NCBI RefSeq assembly: GCF_900465055.1
Contig: NZ_LS483250.1
Coordinates: 3,224,001 to 3,288,000, forward strand
Source: Moritella yayanosii
Lineage (GTDB): Bacteria; Pseudomonadota; Gammaproteobacteria; Enterobacterales; Moritellaceae
Direction of reading: 5' to 3'
Length of the DNA: 64,000 bases
Position numbers and translations under genes: made by a program. Positions within the stretch are counted from its first letter, which is position 1. Each line of letters opens with the position of its first letter. The notes under the pieces were generated by a model. It was given only the letters and a program-made list of their open reading frames with translations. It was not told the DNA's origin and ran no database searches. Below, piece by piece: positions 9,601-21,083 of the stretch.

Positions 9601-10449
9601 ATGATCGAGATTGGTGTAATTAATAATCCACGTATGGCGCAGGCTTTTGTGGATTATTTAGCGGTACAAAAAATTGAGGCAAAAGTTGCACAGACAGACG
9701 ATGGCTTTGCAATTTGTTTACCTGCGATGACCCATGTTGACGTGGCCTCGCAAGAACTTGATTTGTTTTTGGCTGACCCTTACCAAGATAAATACCAAGC
9801 GGCTTCTTGGGATGTTGCTGATACGCGTACCGCGAACTTCAGTTATGGCTCAGGTAATATGTTGGCTAATTTTTTGATGCATGCAGGTAAAGTGACGCTG
9901 ACTGTTTTTGTCTTAAGTGTTGTTGTTTTTGTGGCGATGTATTTCAGTATGTTGACACAAAATGAATTTATTTATGCGGCGCTGCATTTTCCTTTTGAGT
10001 TAAGTGCCAACTCACTGAGTGAAATTTGGCGTTTATTTACGCCTGCGATCATGCATTTTTCAGTTTTACACCTGGTATTTAATTTATTATGGTGGTGGTA
10101 TCTTGGTGGCCAGATTGAAAATAAGCTAGGTAGTAAAAAATTGTTACTGTTGTTTCTAGTTGCCGCGTTAATACCCAATATCGGCCAGTTTTTATTATCC
10201 GGTCCTAATTTTGGTGGTTTATCGGGTGTGGTTTATGCGCTGGTCGGTTATATTTGGTGGACTGGTTGGTTAGCGCCCGCACAAGGTCTTAATTTACCTA
10301 AACCTTATGTTGGTTTTATGCTGGTTTGGCTGGTGCTAGGTTTCTTCCCAATATTTGGTCTCAATGTTGCCAATGCAGCACATGTACTTGGTTTAGTGGT
10401 TGGTTGCGGCCAAGCATTTTTAGACCATAAATTTAAATCTTTTAATTAG
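9601..10449 (+). CDS. glpG: Rhomboid intramembrane serine protease
   Basis: Encodes 282 residues from ATG 9601 (GTG 9598 is possible). An N-terminal cytoplasmic domain of about 90 residues precedes six membrane segments. The catalytic serine is in GGLSG (Ser208) and the catalytic histidine in NAAHVLG (His261). It cleaves transmembrane segments within the inner membrane. Nine bases separate it from glpE, so both are co-transcribed, probably with hldE 17 bases later. Confidence 0.95.
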   Translation: MIEIGVINNPRMAQAFVDYLAVQKIEAKVAQTDDGFAICLPAMTHVDVASQELDLFLADPYQDKYQAASWDVADTRTANFSYGSGNMLANFLMHAGKVTLTVFVLSVVVFVAMYFSMLTQNEFIYAALHFPFELSANSLSEIWRLFTPAIMHFSVLHLVFNLLWWWYLGGQIENKLGSKKLLLLFLVAALIPNIGQFLLSGPNFGGLSGVVYALVGYIWWTGWLAPAQGLNLPKPYVGFMLVWLVLGFFPIFGLNVANAAHVLGLVVGCGQAFLDHKFKSFN

Positions 10450-10466
10450 AAATTATCGAGAGAATA

Positions 10467-11888
10467 ATGGAAATCATTTTACCTGATTTTACTAAAGCGA
10501 GTATTTTGGTCGTTGGCGATGTCATGTTAGATCGTTATTGGACGGGCGATTCGAGTCGTATTTCTCCAGAGGCGCCAGTGCCTATTGTTAAAGTGAATAA
10601 TGTTGAAGATCGTCCCGGTGGTGCTGCTAACGTGGCGCTTAACCTTGCGGCTTTAGGTGCGAGTGCAAAACTGTTAGGTTTAACGGGTAATGATGAAGCG
10701 GCACAAGCGCTATGCGGTAAAATGAATGCTGTTGATGTTATTTGTGATTTTTTGCAATTAGATGATTACCCAACGATCACTAAATTACGGGTATTAAGCC
10801 GTGGTCAGCAAGTGATTCGATTAGATTTTGAAGAATCTGTTGCGGCGGTGGACACGCAACCGCTTGTGGCTAAAACCATTGCTAACTTGGCCGATTATTC
10901 TGTGATGATTGTGTCGGACTATAATAAAGGCGCTTTGGTTGAAGTGCAACAAATGATCCACGCAGCAAAGCAACAAGGCGTTAAAGTTTTTGTTGATCCA
11001 AAAGGCTGTGATTTTGGAAAATACCGTGGTGCGACCTTGTTAACGCCAAATTTATCGGAGTTTGAAGCCGTTGTTGGGCATTGTCAGAGTGAACAAGAAC
11101 TGGTTGAAAAGGGCCGTCAGTTAATTGCGCAACATGATTTTGAAGCGTTACTGGTTACGCGTAGTGAAAAGGGCATGACGTTAATTCGAGCAGAGCAAGA
11201 TGAGTTTCATTTACCTGCATTAGCACAAGAGGTGTATGACGTGACGGGTGCGGGTGATACGGTTATTTCGATATTAGCAGCAGCGGTATCTGCTGGCTCA
11301 TCATTAGAACAAGCTTGTGCACTTGCAAATGCGGGTGCCAGTGTTGTCGTTGCTAAGATTGGTACGTCGACTGTGAGCCCGATGGAATTAGCAAATTCAG
11401 TGTATGGTTCGCACGAAAGTGGCTTTGGTGTATTAAGCGAAGAACAGCTAAAAATTGCGGTTAAATCGGCTAAGTTACGTGGCGAAAATATTGTCATGAC
11501 CAATGGGTGTTTTGATATTCTGCATGCGGGTCACGTGTCTTATTTAAATTCCGCGCGTAAATTAGGCCAACGTTTAATTCTGGCGGTTAATTCGGATGCT
11601 TCTGTGCGAGGGTTGAAAGGCGTTGGTCGTCCGATCAATACTTGTGCTCGTCGGATGACGGTACTTGCTGCTTTAGGTGCTGTGGATTGGGTTGTGGAAT
11701 TTACAGAAGAAACACCTGAGCGTTTAATCTCTGAATTACTACCTGATGTATTAGTTAAAGGTGGCGATTACAAAGTGGAAGAAATCGCTGGGCATAAACA
11801 AGTATTAGCGAATGGTGGCAAGGTTAACATTTTACAATTTGAAGATGGTTGCTCTACAACTGCGATCATTAATGCGATTAAAGGTTAA
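10467..11888 (+). CDS. hldE: Bifunctional heptose 7-phosphate kinase / heptose 1-phosphate adenylyltransferase
   Basis: Encodes 473 residues, the usual fused length. Residues 1 to about 318 form a PfkB-type kinase with RPGGAANVA near the N-terminus and the DVTGAGDTV anion hole. Residues from about 345 form a nucleotidyltransferase with [13 protein letters not shown]. Together they convert D-glycero-D-manno-heptose 7-phosphate towards ADP-heptose, the donor used by the heptosyltransferase at 3625-4635. The gene closes the glpE-glpG-hldE run and is followed by a terminator. Confidence 0.97.
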   Translation: MEIILPDFTKASILVVGDVMLDRYWTGDSSRISPEAPVPIVKVNNVEDRPGGAANVALNLAALGASAKLLGLTGNDEAAQALCGKMNAVDVICDFLQLDDYPTITKLRVLSRGQQVIRLDFEESVAAVDTQPLVAKTIANLADYSVMIVSDYNKGALVEVQQMIHAAKQQGVKVFVDPKGCDFGKYRGATLLTPNLSEFEAVVGHCQSEQELVEKGRQLIAQHDFEALLVTRSEKGMTLIRAEQDEFHLPALAQEVYDVTGAGDTVISILAAAVSAGSSLEQACALANAGASVVVAKIGTSTVSPMELANSVYGSHESGFGVLSEEQLKIAVKSAKLRGENIVMTNGCFDILHAGHVSYLNSARKLGQRLILAVNSDASVRGLKGVGRPINTCARRMTVLAALGAVDWVVEFTEETPERLISELLPDVLVKGGDYKVEEIAGHKQVLANGGKVNILQFEDGCSTTAIINAIKG

Positions 11889-11943
11889 TGCTATTTAAGA
11901 TAATGAGCGATCAGTTGATTGTTTTGACGCAGTAAATGGATAC

Positions 11944-11973
11944 GGAGTAGGCGACGCGGCGTACTCCTTTTTT
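11944..11973 (+). terminator. Terminator between hldE and the FliL-like gene
   Basis: A hairpin with arms GGAGTA and TACTCC plus inner GC pairs spans 11944-11967, followed by six Ts. It lies between convergent genes and may act on hldE mainly. Confidence 0.8.
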
Positions 11974-11974
11974 A

Positions 11975-12373
11975 TTACATTAATAAATATTTGGTAAATA
12001 ATAGATTTTCAATAACGGCCTCACCAGTCTCTTGTTTCAGTAAGTTGTTCACTTCATTTTGGATCTCTTTTCTGATCTCTTCTCGACCAGTCAGGGAACG
12101 TAAATGCTGAGGTGATTGTTGACCCAATAATGAAATTATTTTATCTCTGATCAAGGGTTCATGCATTTCAATAATATCCAAACCGTTATTGTCAGCTAGC
12201 ATAAATTCTACAGCGACACTGATAAAACCAATCTTGTTCGTTTCACTGGTGTAGTTAGTAATAATATCGGGTTCTAAACCGAAATAAATATACACAGGTT
12301 GGTGATCGTTAGCTGATACGGCGGTGGAGAGTGGAGCTGTGAGCATACTTAATAGCCAGAATAATTTATTCAT
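11975..12373 (-). CDS. Orphan FliL-like exported protein
   Basis: Encodes 132 residues with a clear signal peptide (about residues 1-21, ending VSA-ND). The mature part resembles the FliL domain of flagellar basal-body proteins: a beta strand near YFGLEPDII, then two helices containing IIEMHEPLIRDKI and a helix up to the C-terminus. Classical FliL has an N-terminal membrane anchor, whereas this one appears to be released or lightly tethered. No flagellar genes are nearby. A ribosome site (AAGGA) precedes ATG 12373. The function is unknown; it could act with stomatin-like or motility proteins elsewhere. Confidence 0.75.
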   Translation of the reverse strand: MNKLFWLLSMLTAPLSTAVSANDHQPVYIYFGLEPDIITNYTSETNKIGFISVAVEFMLADNNGLDIIEMHEPLIRDKIISLLGQQSPQHLRSLTGREEIRKEIQNEVNNLLKQETGEAVIENLLFTKYLLM

Positions 12374-12546
12374 TTACCGTATCCTTCGTAAAATGAGAGA
12401 TGAAAAAACAAGGTTGTGACTCAGTATACTCATTTTCAATTGATTAATGACATAAATCAGCCAACAAGTTGCGTCCTTGCTTACAATTTTGAGCTGAATA
12501 GCAGATAATTACGCCTGATCTTGTTGTTAAAAAAGTAATTTATACT

Positions 12547-13143
12547 ATGTCTGAAAATATAAATAAGAAGCGAATAAGTTCGTTGTCGTTACCAAACTAT
12601 CCGATTGGCTGTGAGTCTAAATGGCGATGGCCTACCATATTAGAAGATAGACTATCTGCGCGCCTTTATGATTGGTTAGTTGATACTGGTTCACTAACAG
12701 CAAGACTGAAACAATATTGTCAGGAATTTACGGTTGAAATATTAACGGAAGGCAATTATCCATTATCTGATGATGAAAAGATAAAATTAAACTTAGTTGA
12801 AAATGTTGGTTTTGTGCGTGAAGTACTGTTAAAACTGGACGGTACCCCTTGGGTTTTTGCGCGTAGTGTGATGCCGCTTAATATGTTGACAGCGCCTGGT
12901 GGTGAACTAGATAAATTAGGTAATCGGTCATTAGGTAGTGTGTTATTTAGTGCTCCCGATATGCAGCGCAGTGAAATTGAAATTGCTGAGTTTGATGCTC
13001 AGAGTAACGTATATGGTTTATCTTGCCAGTTAACGTCAAGCCTGAAAACATCATTATTTGGTCGGCGTTCATGTTTCCTGCTCGGTGGGAAATTATTACT
13101 GGTATCCGAAGTGTTTTTACCCGATGCATTGGCATATAAATAA
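12547..13143 (+). CDS. ubiC: Chorismate pyruvate-lyase
   Basis: Encodes 198 residues. The core [18 protein letters not shown] and the later NRSLGSVLF segment match UbiC. The enzyme splits chorismate into pyruvate and 4-hydroxybenzoate, the first committed step of ubiquinone synthesis. ubiA follows after 17 bases, giving the usual ubiCA operon. No strong ribosome site is visible, but the start agrees with the family. Confidence 0.93.
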   Translation: MSENINKKRISSLSLPNYPIGCESKWRWPTILEDRLSARLYDWLVDTGSLTARLKQYCQEFTVEILTEGNYPLSDDEKIKLNLVENVGFVREVLLKLDGTPWVFARSVMPLNMLTAPGGELDKLGNRSLGSVLFSAPDMQRSEIEIAEFDAQSNVYGLSCQLTSSLKTSLFGRRSCFLLGGKLLLVSEVFLPDALAYK

Positions 13144-13160
13144 AAAAGGACGTTAAGTAT

Positions 13161-14021
13161 ATGTCGTTCATGACTGTCAAAATGAAAGATTACATCCAGC
13201 TTACTCGTGTAGATAAACCAATTGGTACCCTGTTGTTATTGTGGCCTACGTTGTGGGCGCTGTGGATAGCGGCGGAAGGATTACCAAAATTAGATGTATT
13301 GCTAGTATTTACATTGGGCGTGATCTTAATGCGCGCGGCAGGTTGTGTTATCAATGATTTTGCCGATCGACGTGTTGATGCTCATGTAAAACGCACTGAG
13401 AATAGACCGCTTGCCGCTGGACGTATATCGAGTCGTGCGGCGTTGATACTTTTCTTTGTCTTGACTTTATTGGCATTTTTGCTCGTACTCACCATGAATA
13501 AATTGACGATAATATTATCGTTTGTGGCAGTGGGTCTTGCCGCGTGTTATCCGTTTATGAAGCGCTATACGCACTTGCCACAAGTGGTATTAGGGATGGC
13601 ATTTGGTTGGGCTATTCCGATGGGGTTTGCGGCGCAATTAGATTTAGTACCGAATTATGCATGGTTATTATTTGTCGCTAATATTTTATGGACCGTGGCG
13701 TATGACACCTTATATGCCATGGTGGATCGTGATGATGATTTAAAGATTGGTATTAAGTCTACGGCGATATTATTTGCCGAGAAGGATAAATTGATTGTCG
13801 GTTTATTACAGTTATCATCCTTATTATGCCTTGGTATGCTGGGGTGGTTATTAGTATTACCTAACGTGTATTTTATGGGGTTAACGATAGTCGCTGGCTT
13901 GTTTGTTTATCAGCAGAAATTGATTGTTGATCGTGACAGAGCATCTTGTTTTAAGGCGTTTTTACATAATAATTATGTTGGTATGGTTATATTTGTGAGT
14001 CTGTTTTTAAGCTACTTGTAA
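13161..14021 (+). CDS. ubiA: 4-hydroxybenzoate polyprenyltransferase
   Basis: Encodes 286 residues with about eight membrane segments. The two prenyl-diphosphate-binding motifs are present: NDFADRRVD near residue 70 and [13 protein letters not shown] near residue 190. It attaches the polyprenyl tail to 4-hydroxybenzoate in the inner membrane, directly after the UbiC step. A ribosome site (AAGGA) lies upstream. The gene ends at a large inverted repeat shared with plsB. Confidence 0.95.
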   Translation: MSFMTVKMKDYIQLTRVDKPIGTLLLLWPTLWALWIAAEGLPKLDVLLVFTLGVILMRAAGCVINDFADRRVDAHVKRTENRPLAAGRISSRAALILFFVLTLLAFLLVLTMNKLTIILSFVAVGLAACYPFMKRYTHLPQVVLGMAFGWAIPMGFAAQLDLVPNYAWLLFVANILWTVAYDTLYAMVDRDDDLKIGIKSTAILFAEKDKLIVGLLQLSSLLCLGMLGWLLVLPNVYFMGLTIVAGLFVYQQKLIVDRDRASCFKAFLHNNYVGMVIFVSLFLSYL

Positions 14022-14030
14022 GTGTTTAAT

Positions 14031-14088
14031 GCTTATGACCAATAACAAAAAAGGAGCCGCAGCTCCTTTTTTGTTATTGGTCATAAGC
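14031..14088. terminator. Long perfect inverted repeat between convergent ubiA and plsB
   Basis: Two perfect 27-base arms (14031-14057 and 14062-14088) flank a 4-base loop CGCA. The inner stem is AAGGAGC/GCTCCTT with A and T runs on either side, so it can terminate transcription from both directions. The stem is longer than needed for termination. Confidence 0.85.
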
Positions 14089-14127
14089 AATACAAAGATC
14101 GCGTTATATCAACGAAATACCCATCGC

Positions 14128-16575
14128 TTAGACTTCGTTAGATTGCTGACTCAGCATCACATCCGATATTGTTTGTTTTACTTCGAGGGTTGTTAAACCT
14201 CGCACAACATTCGCGAGCGGACTGATCTTATCTGCTTTTACGGTACCTGCATCTGACAAGTAATGTAATTCTTGCAGTTTATTGATAAAGATAGCAAATA
14301 CTTTTTTATCAAAGAACTCCGGTGCACTGACGCCATTAAGCGAGGATAAACGCTCTGCAATCAGCTGGCTGCGATCTTCCAATTTTGTTCTTTCAATCAC
14401 TTGGTCATGCTCTAATACGGTCAGTACAATGGCATAACGTTGTAGTGTTTCTTGAATACTTGCTGCTAGTAATTTGATCGACATCAGGCGTTCAGTTACC
14501 GGTGTGATTACCCCTTCTTGATTACGGATTAAACCTTGTTGTTGCATTTCAGCTAATGTGTTAGAGACGCACGTACTCAATTCATCTGCGGCATATTTCA
14601 AGAATAGCTCAGCTTGAATTAACGGGTACAGTTGGTAAACCTTGGCATTAATTTCTTTTATACTGGTTTGCGCTTTCTCTGTCACTAACGCAGCAATTAA
14701 TGACGGCAGTGCAAACAGGTGTAAAATATTGTTCCGGTAGAAAGTTAATAGCACCGCTTGTTCGTATGACATAGATAGCATTTGTCCTAAGCTATCTTCA
14801 CGTACGGTGAATTTTTTCAGTGCGATCGCTTGGTCGAGAATTTCTTCTGCACTGTTTTCCGGCAAGGTACTGAATTCGCTATATGGATTATTACGCAATA
14901 GCTTTAAATAACTATCAATTTGTTTAACTAAAATTTCTCGGCTCAATGCCTTGTGTGGCGCAGCGTGTAAAATTAATGCGCAAATAGTTAAGGCGTTTAC
15001 TGCCGCTGCACTGTTGATATTCACCATTACTTGATTGGCGAGTTCACGGGTTGTTTGGTTTAACCAAGCAGGTTGTTCATCAACGGGCATGTTCATGTCA
15101 TCACGCCAGTTTTTCACGTGTTTGTTTAAATATTGGTTAAGGTTGATTGGCTCACCAAAGTTAACAAATGCTTGGCCGTAATTTTTAAGTTTTTTGGCGA
15201 TCCCAAATATTTGGAATACACTTTCTTTTTTCTTATGGGCACCGGATAATTCTTTTACGTAGGTACTCACTTCCATCACATGATCGTAACCAAGGTATAC
15301 TGGAACTAATGTAATCGGTCGGCTTTGATCTCTTAACATCGCTTGTAACGTCATGTTAAGCATGCCGGTTTTTGGTGGTAATAAACGGCCGGTACGGCTG
15401 CGGCCACCCTCAGTAAAGAATTCAACAGAATAACCTTTTGAGAATAATAAGCTGAGGTATTCTCTGAAGATTGTTGCATAGAGTTTATTACCCTTAAACG
15501 TGCGGCGTAAGAAAAATGCACCACCACGACGGAACATCGGTCCAGCAGGGAAGAAATTAAGGTTAATGCCGGCGGCAATGTGTGGGGGGATCAAGCCTTC
15601 ATTGTAAATAACATAAGAAATAAGCAAGTAATCCATGTGGCTGCGATGGCAAGGCATGAAGACAATTTCATGACCATCAGCGGCCAGTTTACGCACTTGT
15701 TCGGCGTTGTTAACCTTGATACCACTGTAGATCTTATTCCATATCCAGCCCAGAAAATTGCTGGTGTTTTTTACAAATTTATAAGAAAAATCACTGACAA
15801 TTTCATCGATATAATCATGGGCCCGTTTTTCCGCTTTTTGCGCTGAAATTTTTTGTTCTTCGATTTCAACTTGGATGGCTTTTTTAACTTCTGGATTACG
15901 CAGCAGTTGTTCAAATAATTGATAGCGATTTGGCAGTTTCGGTCCCGATGCGGCTAGTTTTTGACGACTGAAGTGGATCTTGGCGACACGAATTAATTTT
16001 TGCGCAAGTTTTTCATCACTACCATGCTGATCGGCCATGAAACGTAGTGATACGGGTTTATTAAAACGGACTAAGTTGTCTTTGCGGTTAAGGCCAACAA
16101 TGAGGGTTTTCCGTAAACGACTTGGAGAAATACTGTTCGCTAATGACAGTAGTGGTACTTGACCTTCTTTACCCGGTGCGCGGCCCCAAAATAATGAGAC
16201 GGGCATTAACTGAATATCAAGGACTTTATCATCTTTGTGTAAGCGTAATAATTGTTGAAATTCGTTAAAAAACACGTTTTTATCTTTTACTTGGCCAAAC
16301 AGTGGCGCAGGGTTATCTAAGCAAACATAACTGGGAATGATGACGCCATTCACTTTAATTGGCGTAAGAGGGTCTGGTAAGCCTCGTTCTTTACAGGCAC
16401 GTTGTAATGCGACCAGATCTGTCATCGATTTAGTTTTCAAAACATAAACAATAGGACGCGTTAAATCTAACTTTAGTGCATCAACTGGATTGTCTGGTAC
16501 GTATTGAGATTTAACTAAGCCGTTAACGAAACTTCGAATTAACATTGACGGTGTTTGTTGCATAAGTGGTATCAT
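14128..16575 (-). CDS. plsB: Glycerol-3-phosphate 1-O-acyltransferase
   Basis: Encodes 815 residues, the usual PlsB length. The acyltransferase HX4D motif HRSHMD is at residues 310-315, followed by FTEGGRSRTG and VPVYLGYD. The enzyme acylates sn-glycerol 3-phosphate at the inner membrane, starting phospholipid synthesis. Start 16575 is used; ATG 16563 is an alternative. It is divergent from lexA, as in E. coli. Confidence 0.96.
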   Translation of the reverse strand: MIPLMQQTPSMLIRSFVNGLVKSQYVPDNPVDALKLDLTRPIVYVLKTKSMTDLVALQRACKERGLPDPLTPIKVNGVIIPSYVCLDNPAPLFGQVKDKNVFFNEFQQLLRLHKDDKVLDIQLMPVSLFWGRAPGKEGQVPLLSLANSISPSRLRKTLIVGLNRKDNLVRFNKPVSLRFMADQHGSDEKLAQKLIRVAKIHFSRQKLAASGPKLPNRYQLFEQLLRNPEVKKAIQVEIEEQKISAQKAEKRAHDYIDEIVSDFSYKFVKNTSNFLGWIWNKIYSGIKVNNAEQVRKLAADGHEIVFMPCHRSHMDYLLISYVIYNEGLIPPHIAAGINLNFFPAGPMFRRGGAFFLRRTFKGNKLYATIFREYLSLLFSKGYSVEFFTEGGRSRTGRLLPPKTGMLNMTLQAMLRDQSRPITLVPVYLGYDHVMEVSTYVKELSGAHKKKESVFQIFGIAKKLKNYGQAFVNFGEPINLNQYLNKHVKNWRDDMNMPVDEQPAWLNQTTRELANQVMVNINSAAAVNALTICALILHAAPHKALSREILVKQIDSYLKLLRNNPYSEFSTLPENSAEEILDQAIALKKFTVREDSLGQMLSMSYEQAVLLTFYRNNILHLFALPSLIAALVTEKAQTSIKEINAKVYQLYPLIQAELFLKYAADELSTCVSNTLAEMQQQGLIRNQEGVITPVTERLMSIKLLAASIQETLQRYAIVLTVLEHDQVIERTKLEDRSQLIAERLSSLNGVSAPEFFDKKVFAIFINKLQELHYLSDAGTVKADKISPLANVVRGLTTLEVKQTISDVMLSQQSNEV

Positions 16576-16695
16576 TCTGTTGATTAAAGTGCGAGAGTGC
16601 TTACTCTAATAATATCAGATGTGTAGTCATAAATCTGTGTTTAAGCGTCGGTCAGCGATTAATTCATTATTTTCCAGATATCCCCACTACTAATA

Positions 16696-16723
16696 TTGCA
16701 AACTTGATATTACTGTATATAAT
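16696..16723 (+). promoter_or_regulatory. Putative lexA promoter
   Basis: TTGCAA at 16696-16701 and TATAAT at 16718-16723 with a 16-base spacer. The -10 lies inside the first LexA box, so repressor binding would block polymerase. Confidence 0.6.
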
Positions 16724-16728
16724 TACAA
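16713..16728 (+). promoter_or_regulatory. LexA (SOS) box 1 upstream of lexA
   Basis: CTGT-N8-ACAA at 16713-16728, one mismatch from the CTGT-N8-ACAG consensus, with an AT-rich centre. Confidence 0.75.
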
Positions 16729-16732
16729 GAAA

Positions 16733-16748
16733 CTGTATATAAAACCAG
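16733..16748 (+). promoter_or_regulatory. LexA (SOS) box 2 upstream of lexA
   Basis: CTGT-N8-CCAG at 16733-16748, one mismatch from consensus and exactly 20 bases from box 1. The double-box arrangement matches autoregulated lexA genes of enterics. Confidence 0.72.
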
Positions 16749-16760
16749 TTAGGGTTCATG

Positions 16761-17384
16761 ATGAAAGCATTGACAAAAAGACAAGCAGAAGTACTTGAAT
16801 TAGTTAAACAACATATTAAAAATACTGGTATGCCACCGACCCGAGCTGAAATTGCGAAGGAACTTGGTTTTCGTTCACCTAATGCGGCGGAAGAACATTT
16901 AAAAGCATTAGCACGAAAAGGTCATATTGAAATTCTAGCGGGCACCTCACGTGGTATTCGCTTGTTGGTTAATGCTGAAGACGCCAGCAATGATAAGGGT
17001 TTACCTTTAATCGGACAAGTTGCTGCCGGCGAACCAATTTTAGCGCAAGAGCATATTGAAACGCACTACAATATCGATCCATCGATGTTCACGCCAAATG
17101 CAGATTTTTTATTGCGGGTACGCGGTGAGAGCATGCGTAACATTGGTATTATGGATGGTGATTTATTGGCGGTACATAAAACCAAAAATGTCAGTAAAGG
17201 CCAAGTTATTGTTGCACGTGTTGATGATGAAGTCACCGTTAAACGTTTTGAGCAACAAGGCAATGAAATTTTATTACATCCTGAAAATGATGAAATGAGC
17301 ACAATACGTGTCGATTTAAATTGCCAAAGTTTTGACATTGAGGGGGTTGCTGTCGGTATTATTCGTAATACAGACTGGATGTAA
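16761..17384 (+). CDS. lexA: SOS response repressor LexA
   Basis: Encodes 207 residues from ATG 16761 (ATG 16758 adds one). The N-terminal winged helix-turn-helix (MPPTRAEIA...) binds the SOS boxes. The self-cleavage site is Ala89-Gly90 (QVAAGEP), with Ser124 (RGESM) and Lys161 (TVKRF) as the catalytic pair. All three sit at the same spacing as in E. coli LexA, shifted by five. Two SOS boxes upstream show autoregulation. No sulA-type cell-division inhibitor follows. Confidence 0.97.
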   Translation: MKALTKRQAEVLELVKQHIKNTGMPPTRAEIAKELGFRSPNAAEEHLKALARKGHIEILAGTSRGIRLLVNAEDASNDKGLPLIGQVAAGEPILAQEHIETHYNIDPSMFTPNADFLLRVRGESMRNIGIMDGDLLAVHKTKNVSKGQVIVARVDDEVTVKRFEQQGNEILLHPENDEMSTIRVDLNCQSFDIEGVAVGIIRNTDWM

Positions 17385-17663
17385 TCACACTTATCTCAGC
17401 TACTTTGAAGGGAGATAGTTAATATTCTCATTATTGACTATCTCTATCTCTATATTTTGTCCTCCCGATGATGCTGTAATTTATAGAAACCATTTCCAAT
17501 TCTGTTCTCAGATCACAGTTCTTTGTATTGCCTGCTTATTTATAAAATCTTTTCCTATACTCAACACGAGTTATAAAATAATTAATGAATTTATTTTCTG
17601 TGACGTTTGCGTAAATACAGGATTAGTTTATGGAACAAAACCCTATCGCCATCGGAGAAATTT

Positions 17664-17720
17664 ATGACGGTGGTGAAAGCGTTAGGATTTGAAACCGACT
17701 TTAATTATGCATCAATGTGA
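17664..17720 (+). pseudogene. Possible C-terminal remnant of a STAS-domain chemotaxis-cluster gene
   Basis: An 18-residue frame (from MTVVKALGFETDF) ends ten bases before the cheY relic. It resembles the last helix of anti-anti-sigma/STAS proteins, which often precede cheY in such operons. The preceding 280 bases from lexA have no coherent coding signal. Weak call based on a short match and context. Confidence 0.3.
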
Positions 17721-17729
17721 GGATCTGTA

Positions 17730-18091
17730 ATGAAACGAATATTAGCGGTAGATGATTCGGTATCCATTCGTGAAATGGTGCTGTTTACTTTAAAACAGGC
17801 GGGTTACCAGGTGGACTCTGCCGTCGATGGTGTTGATGGGTTAGCAAAAGCTAAAAGCGGAAACTTTGATCTTATTATTTCAGATATTAATATGCCACGG
17901 ATGGACGGCATTAGCTTAATCAGTAAATTACGTAGTGAAAGTGCGTATAAATTTACGCCAATCCTAATGTTAACGACGGAATCGGATACAGATAAAAAAT
18001 GGCAGGCAAATCTGCAGGTGCAACAGGCTGGATAGTGAAGCCATTTAACCCAGAAAAACTCATTGCTACTGTCAAAAAAGTATTGAGGTAA
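17730..18091 (+). pseudogene. CheY-like response regulator with frameshift
   Basis: A receiver domain begins at ATG 17730: acidic pair in AVDDS, phospho-acceptor Asp in LIISDINMPRMDG, and LMLTTES. The frame then breaks in a run of six As (17994-17999). The next frame continues with the expected C-terminus: AGKSAGATGWIVKPFNP then ATVKKVLR and a stop at 18089-18091. The total length is one base short of a whole number of codons, so a single-base deletion restores a normal 120-residue CheY. Either a genuine pseudogene or a sequencing error; the damaged neighbours favour real decay. Confidence 0.85.
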
Positions 18092-18093
18092 GC

Positions 18094-19250
18094 ATGGATA
18101 TTGATCTTAAACAGTTTCAACAAGTGTTTATTGAAGAGTGCCTAGAAGGACTGGAGGTGATGGAAGCTGAACTGCTAAAGTTACATCCTGGCTCGGTAGA
18201 TAGCGAAGTCATTAATACCATTTTTAGAGTCGCTCACTCAATTAAGGGCGGTGCAGGCACATTCGGATTTCATCAATTAACGGCATTTACCCACGTAGCC
18301 GAAACCTTACTTGATGATTTTCGCGCAGAAAGACTGCCCCTTATCGATGGTCATATTAACCTTTTTTTACAAACAGTAGATTGTTTAAGAGCGTGGGTCC
18401 AACTGTTAGCTGATGATTCGGAATCAATTCCTGATGCGGCAGAAAGCCTAAAGCAGCAATATAATCAATTCTTACAACGTGATGTTAATCAGGACGTATT
18501 ATCTACGGGGGATGAGCCGCTCGCTAAATCGAAGCCGCCAGCGATGAAGGGACTCGACGATGGTGATTGGTTGATTCACTTTGTTCCCGGGCAAGATATT
18601 TTAAAACAAGGTAACGAGCCGCGTTTAATTTTTGTTGAGTTACAAGATATGGGTGAACTTAAGGTGATGCCTAAACTTGACAATGTACCTTTGTGGAATA
18701 ATTTATCACCTGAAGATATCTATGTAACTTGGGATCTTGAATTAATCAGTCAGGTAAGTGAAGTGCAAATAAAAGAAGCCTTTGAGTGGGTCGAAGATGA
18801 ATCAACCATTACCATTACAGCGCAGGTATGCGATCTCAATCAATAGCAAGTGAGGCATTGGCTACTGATAATAAGGTGTTAGCAGAGTCGATGCTTTAAT
18901 TAACTATGGTTGGCGAAGTGGTGAGATTATTGTTGAGATCCGAGATGATGGCCGAGGGTTAAACAAAGTGAAGATCCATGCCAAGGCTATTGAAAAGGGT
19001 ATCGCGAATAAAGATCAGCGTTATAGTGATAATCAAATCGATGAATTTATATTTTCGTCTGGTTTTTCAACCGTCGAAACGGTGAGTGATATCTCTGGGC
19101 GTGGGGGTTGGTATGGATGTCGTAAAGCGTAACATTGAATCGCTCGGTGGTGATATTAAAATTGAATCGACGGCGGGTGAAGGCAGTTGTTTCTCGATCC
19201 GTTTACCGTTGACGCTGTCTATTACGTATGTCAGTAGAGCAAAGCAATGA
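18094..19250 (+). pseudogene. CheA histidine kinase, internally deleted and frameshifted
   Basis: The first 250 codons (18094-18846) are open and give a CheA phosphotransfer domain with His48 in VAHSIKGGAG, then a linker region, and stop at TAG. After about 50 disrupted bases, the ATP-binding domain resumes (GEIIVEIRDDGRGLN) but lacks its N-box and the dimerisation domain. A second frameshift lies in a five-G run at 19103-19107, after which GMDVVKRNIESLGG continues. The C-terminal CheW-like domain is missing; the sequence passes straight into a receptor fragment. It cannot encode a working kinase. Confidence 0.85.
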
Positions 19251-19760
19251 GGCGGTAAATAAGATCACAGTGATGGAAAGCCAAATGAATAATATTAATG
19301 GGCTTGTTGATAATGCACAGAAAATCGCTAGTCAAACTAATTTACTTTCCTTGAATGCCGCCATTGAAGCGGCTCTGGCTGGTGAGATGGGTCGTGGTTT
19401 TGCCGTTGTAGCACAAGAAATTCGATTATTATCGGATACTTAAAATAAATTTAATGAGGAGATCAGAGCACAAGTGACACAAGCGCGGTTACACCAAGAA
19501 TTAATTAAATTTGCACAGTTAGAAGTCTGCAGGTTGAAGATATTATCAGCCAATTATCGAAACATAATATATTGCAAGCGGAGAATATGAAACAAGTATT
19601 ACTGGCCTGTAGTGAGTTGTTATCTACAGAGGAACATGCCGAACAAGATATCTTTGTTGATAAACTGAAAGCTGCCGCGGAACAGTTCAAACAGCAGTCA
19701 CTGCAAGTGCAAAACAAGACGATTAGTTCGGGGTATTTTTCTTGCTTTTTTATTGTTACA
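19228..19760 (+). pseudogene. Methyl-accepting chemotaxis protein remnant
   Basis: The hairpin tip of an MCP signalling domain is clear: [20 protein letters not shown] followed by [17 protein letters not shown], then an in-frame stop at 19441-19443. Further fragments in other frames (around EDIISQLSKH and a glutamine-rich C-terminal helix to about 19730) look like the remaining C-terminal half. No sensor domain or membrane segments precede it; the remnant begins directly at the CheA break. I infer one deletion that fused the middle of cheA to the middle of an mcp, removing cheW between them. Confidence 0.8.
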
Positions 19761-19858
19761 CCTTAGCAAAAGTGATTTGTGTTTTAATGGTATTATCATT
19801 TCTGTGTAAATGAATATAATGAGCGCCATACAGTATGACTGACCTAATATATAGATAG

Positions 19859-21028
<1,170 letters not shown>

Positions 21029-21083
21029 TTATCATATGCCCCGTTATTTATCGTCGACATAGCGGGGCGACTAAAGGTTTGTC

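Noticed and set aside
17434-17667. A 77-codon frame after lexA
   Set aside because: Unusual amino acid mix, no ribosome site and no family resemblance; it lies in a decaying region.
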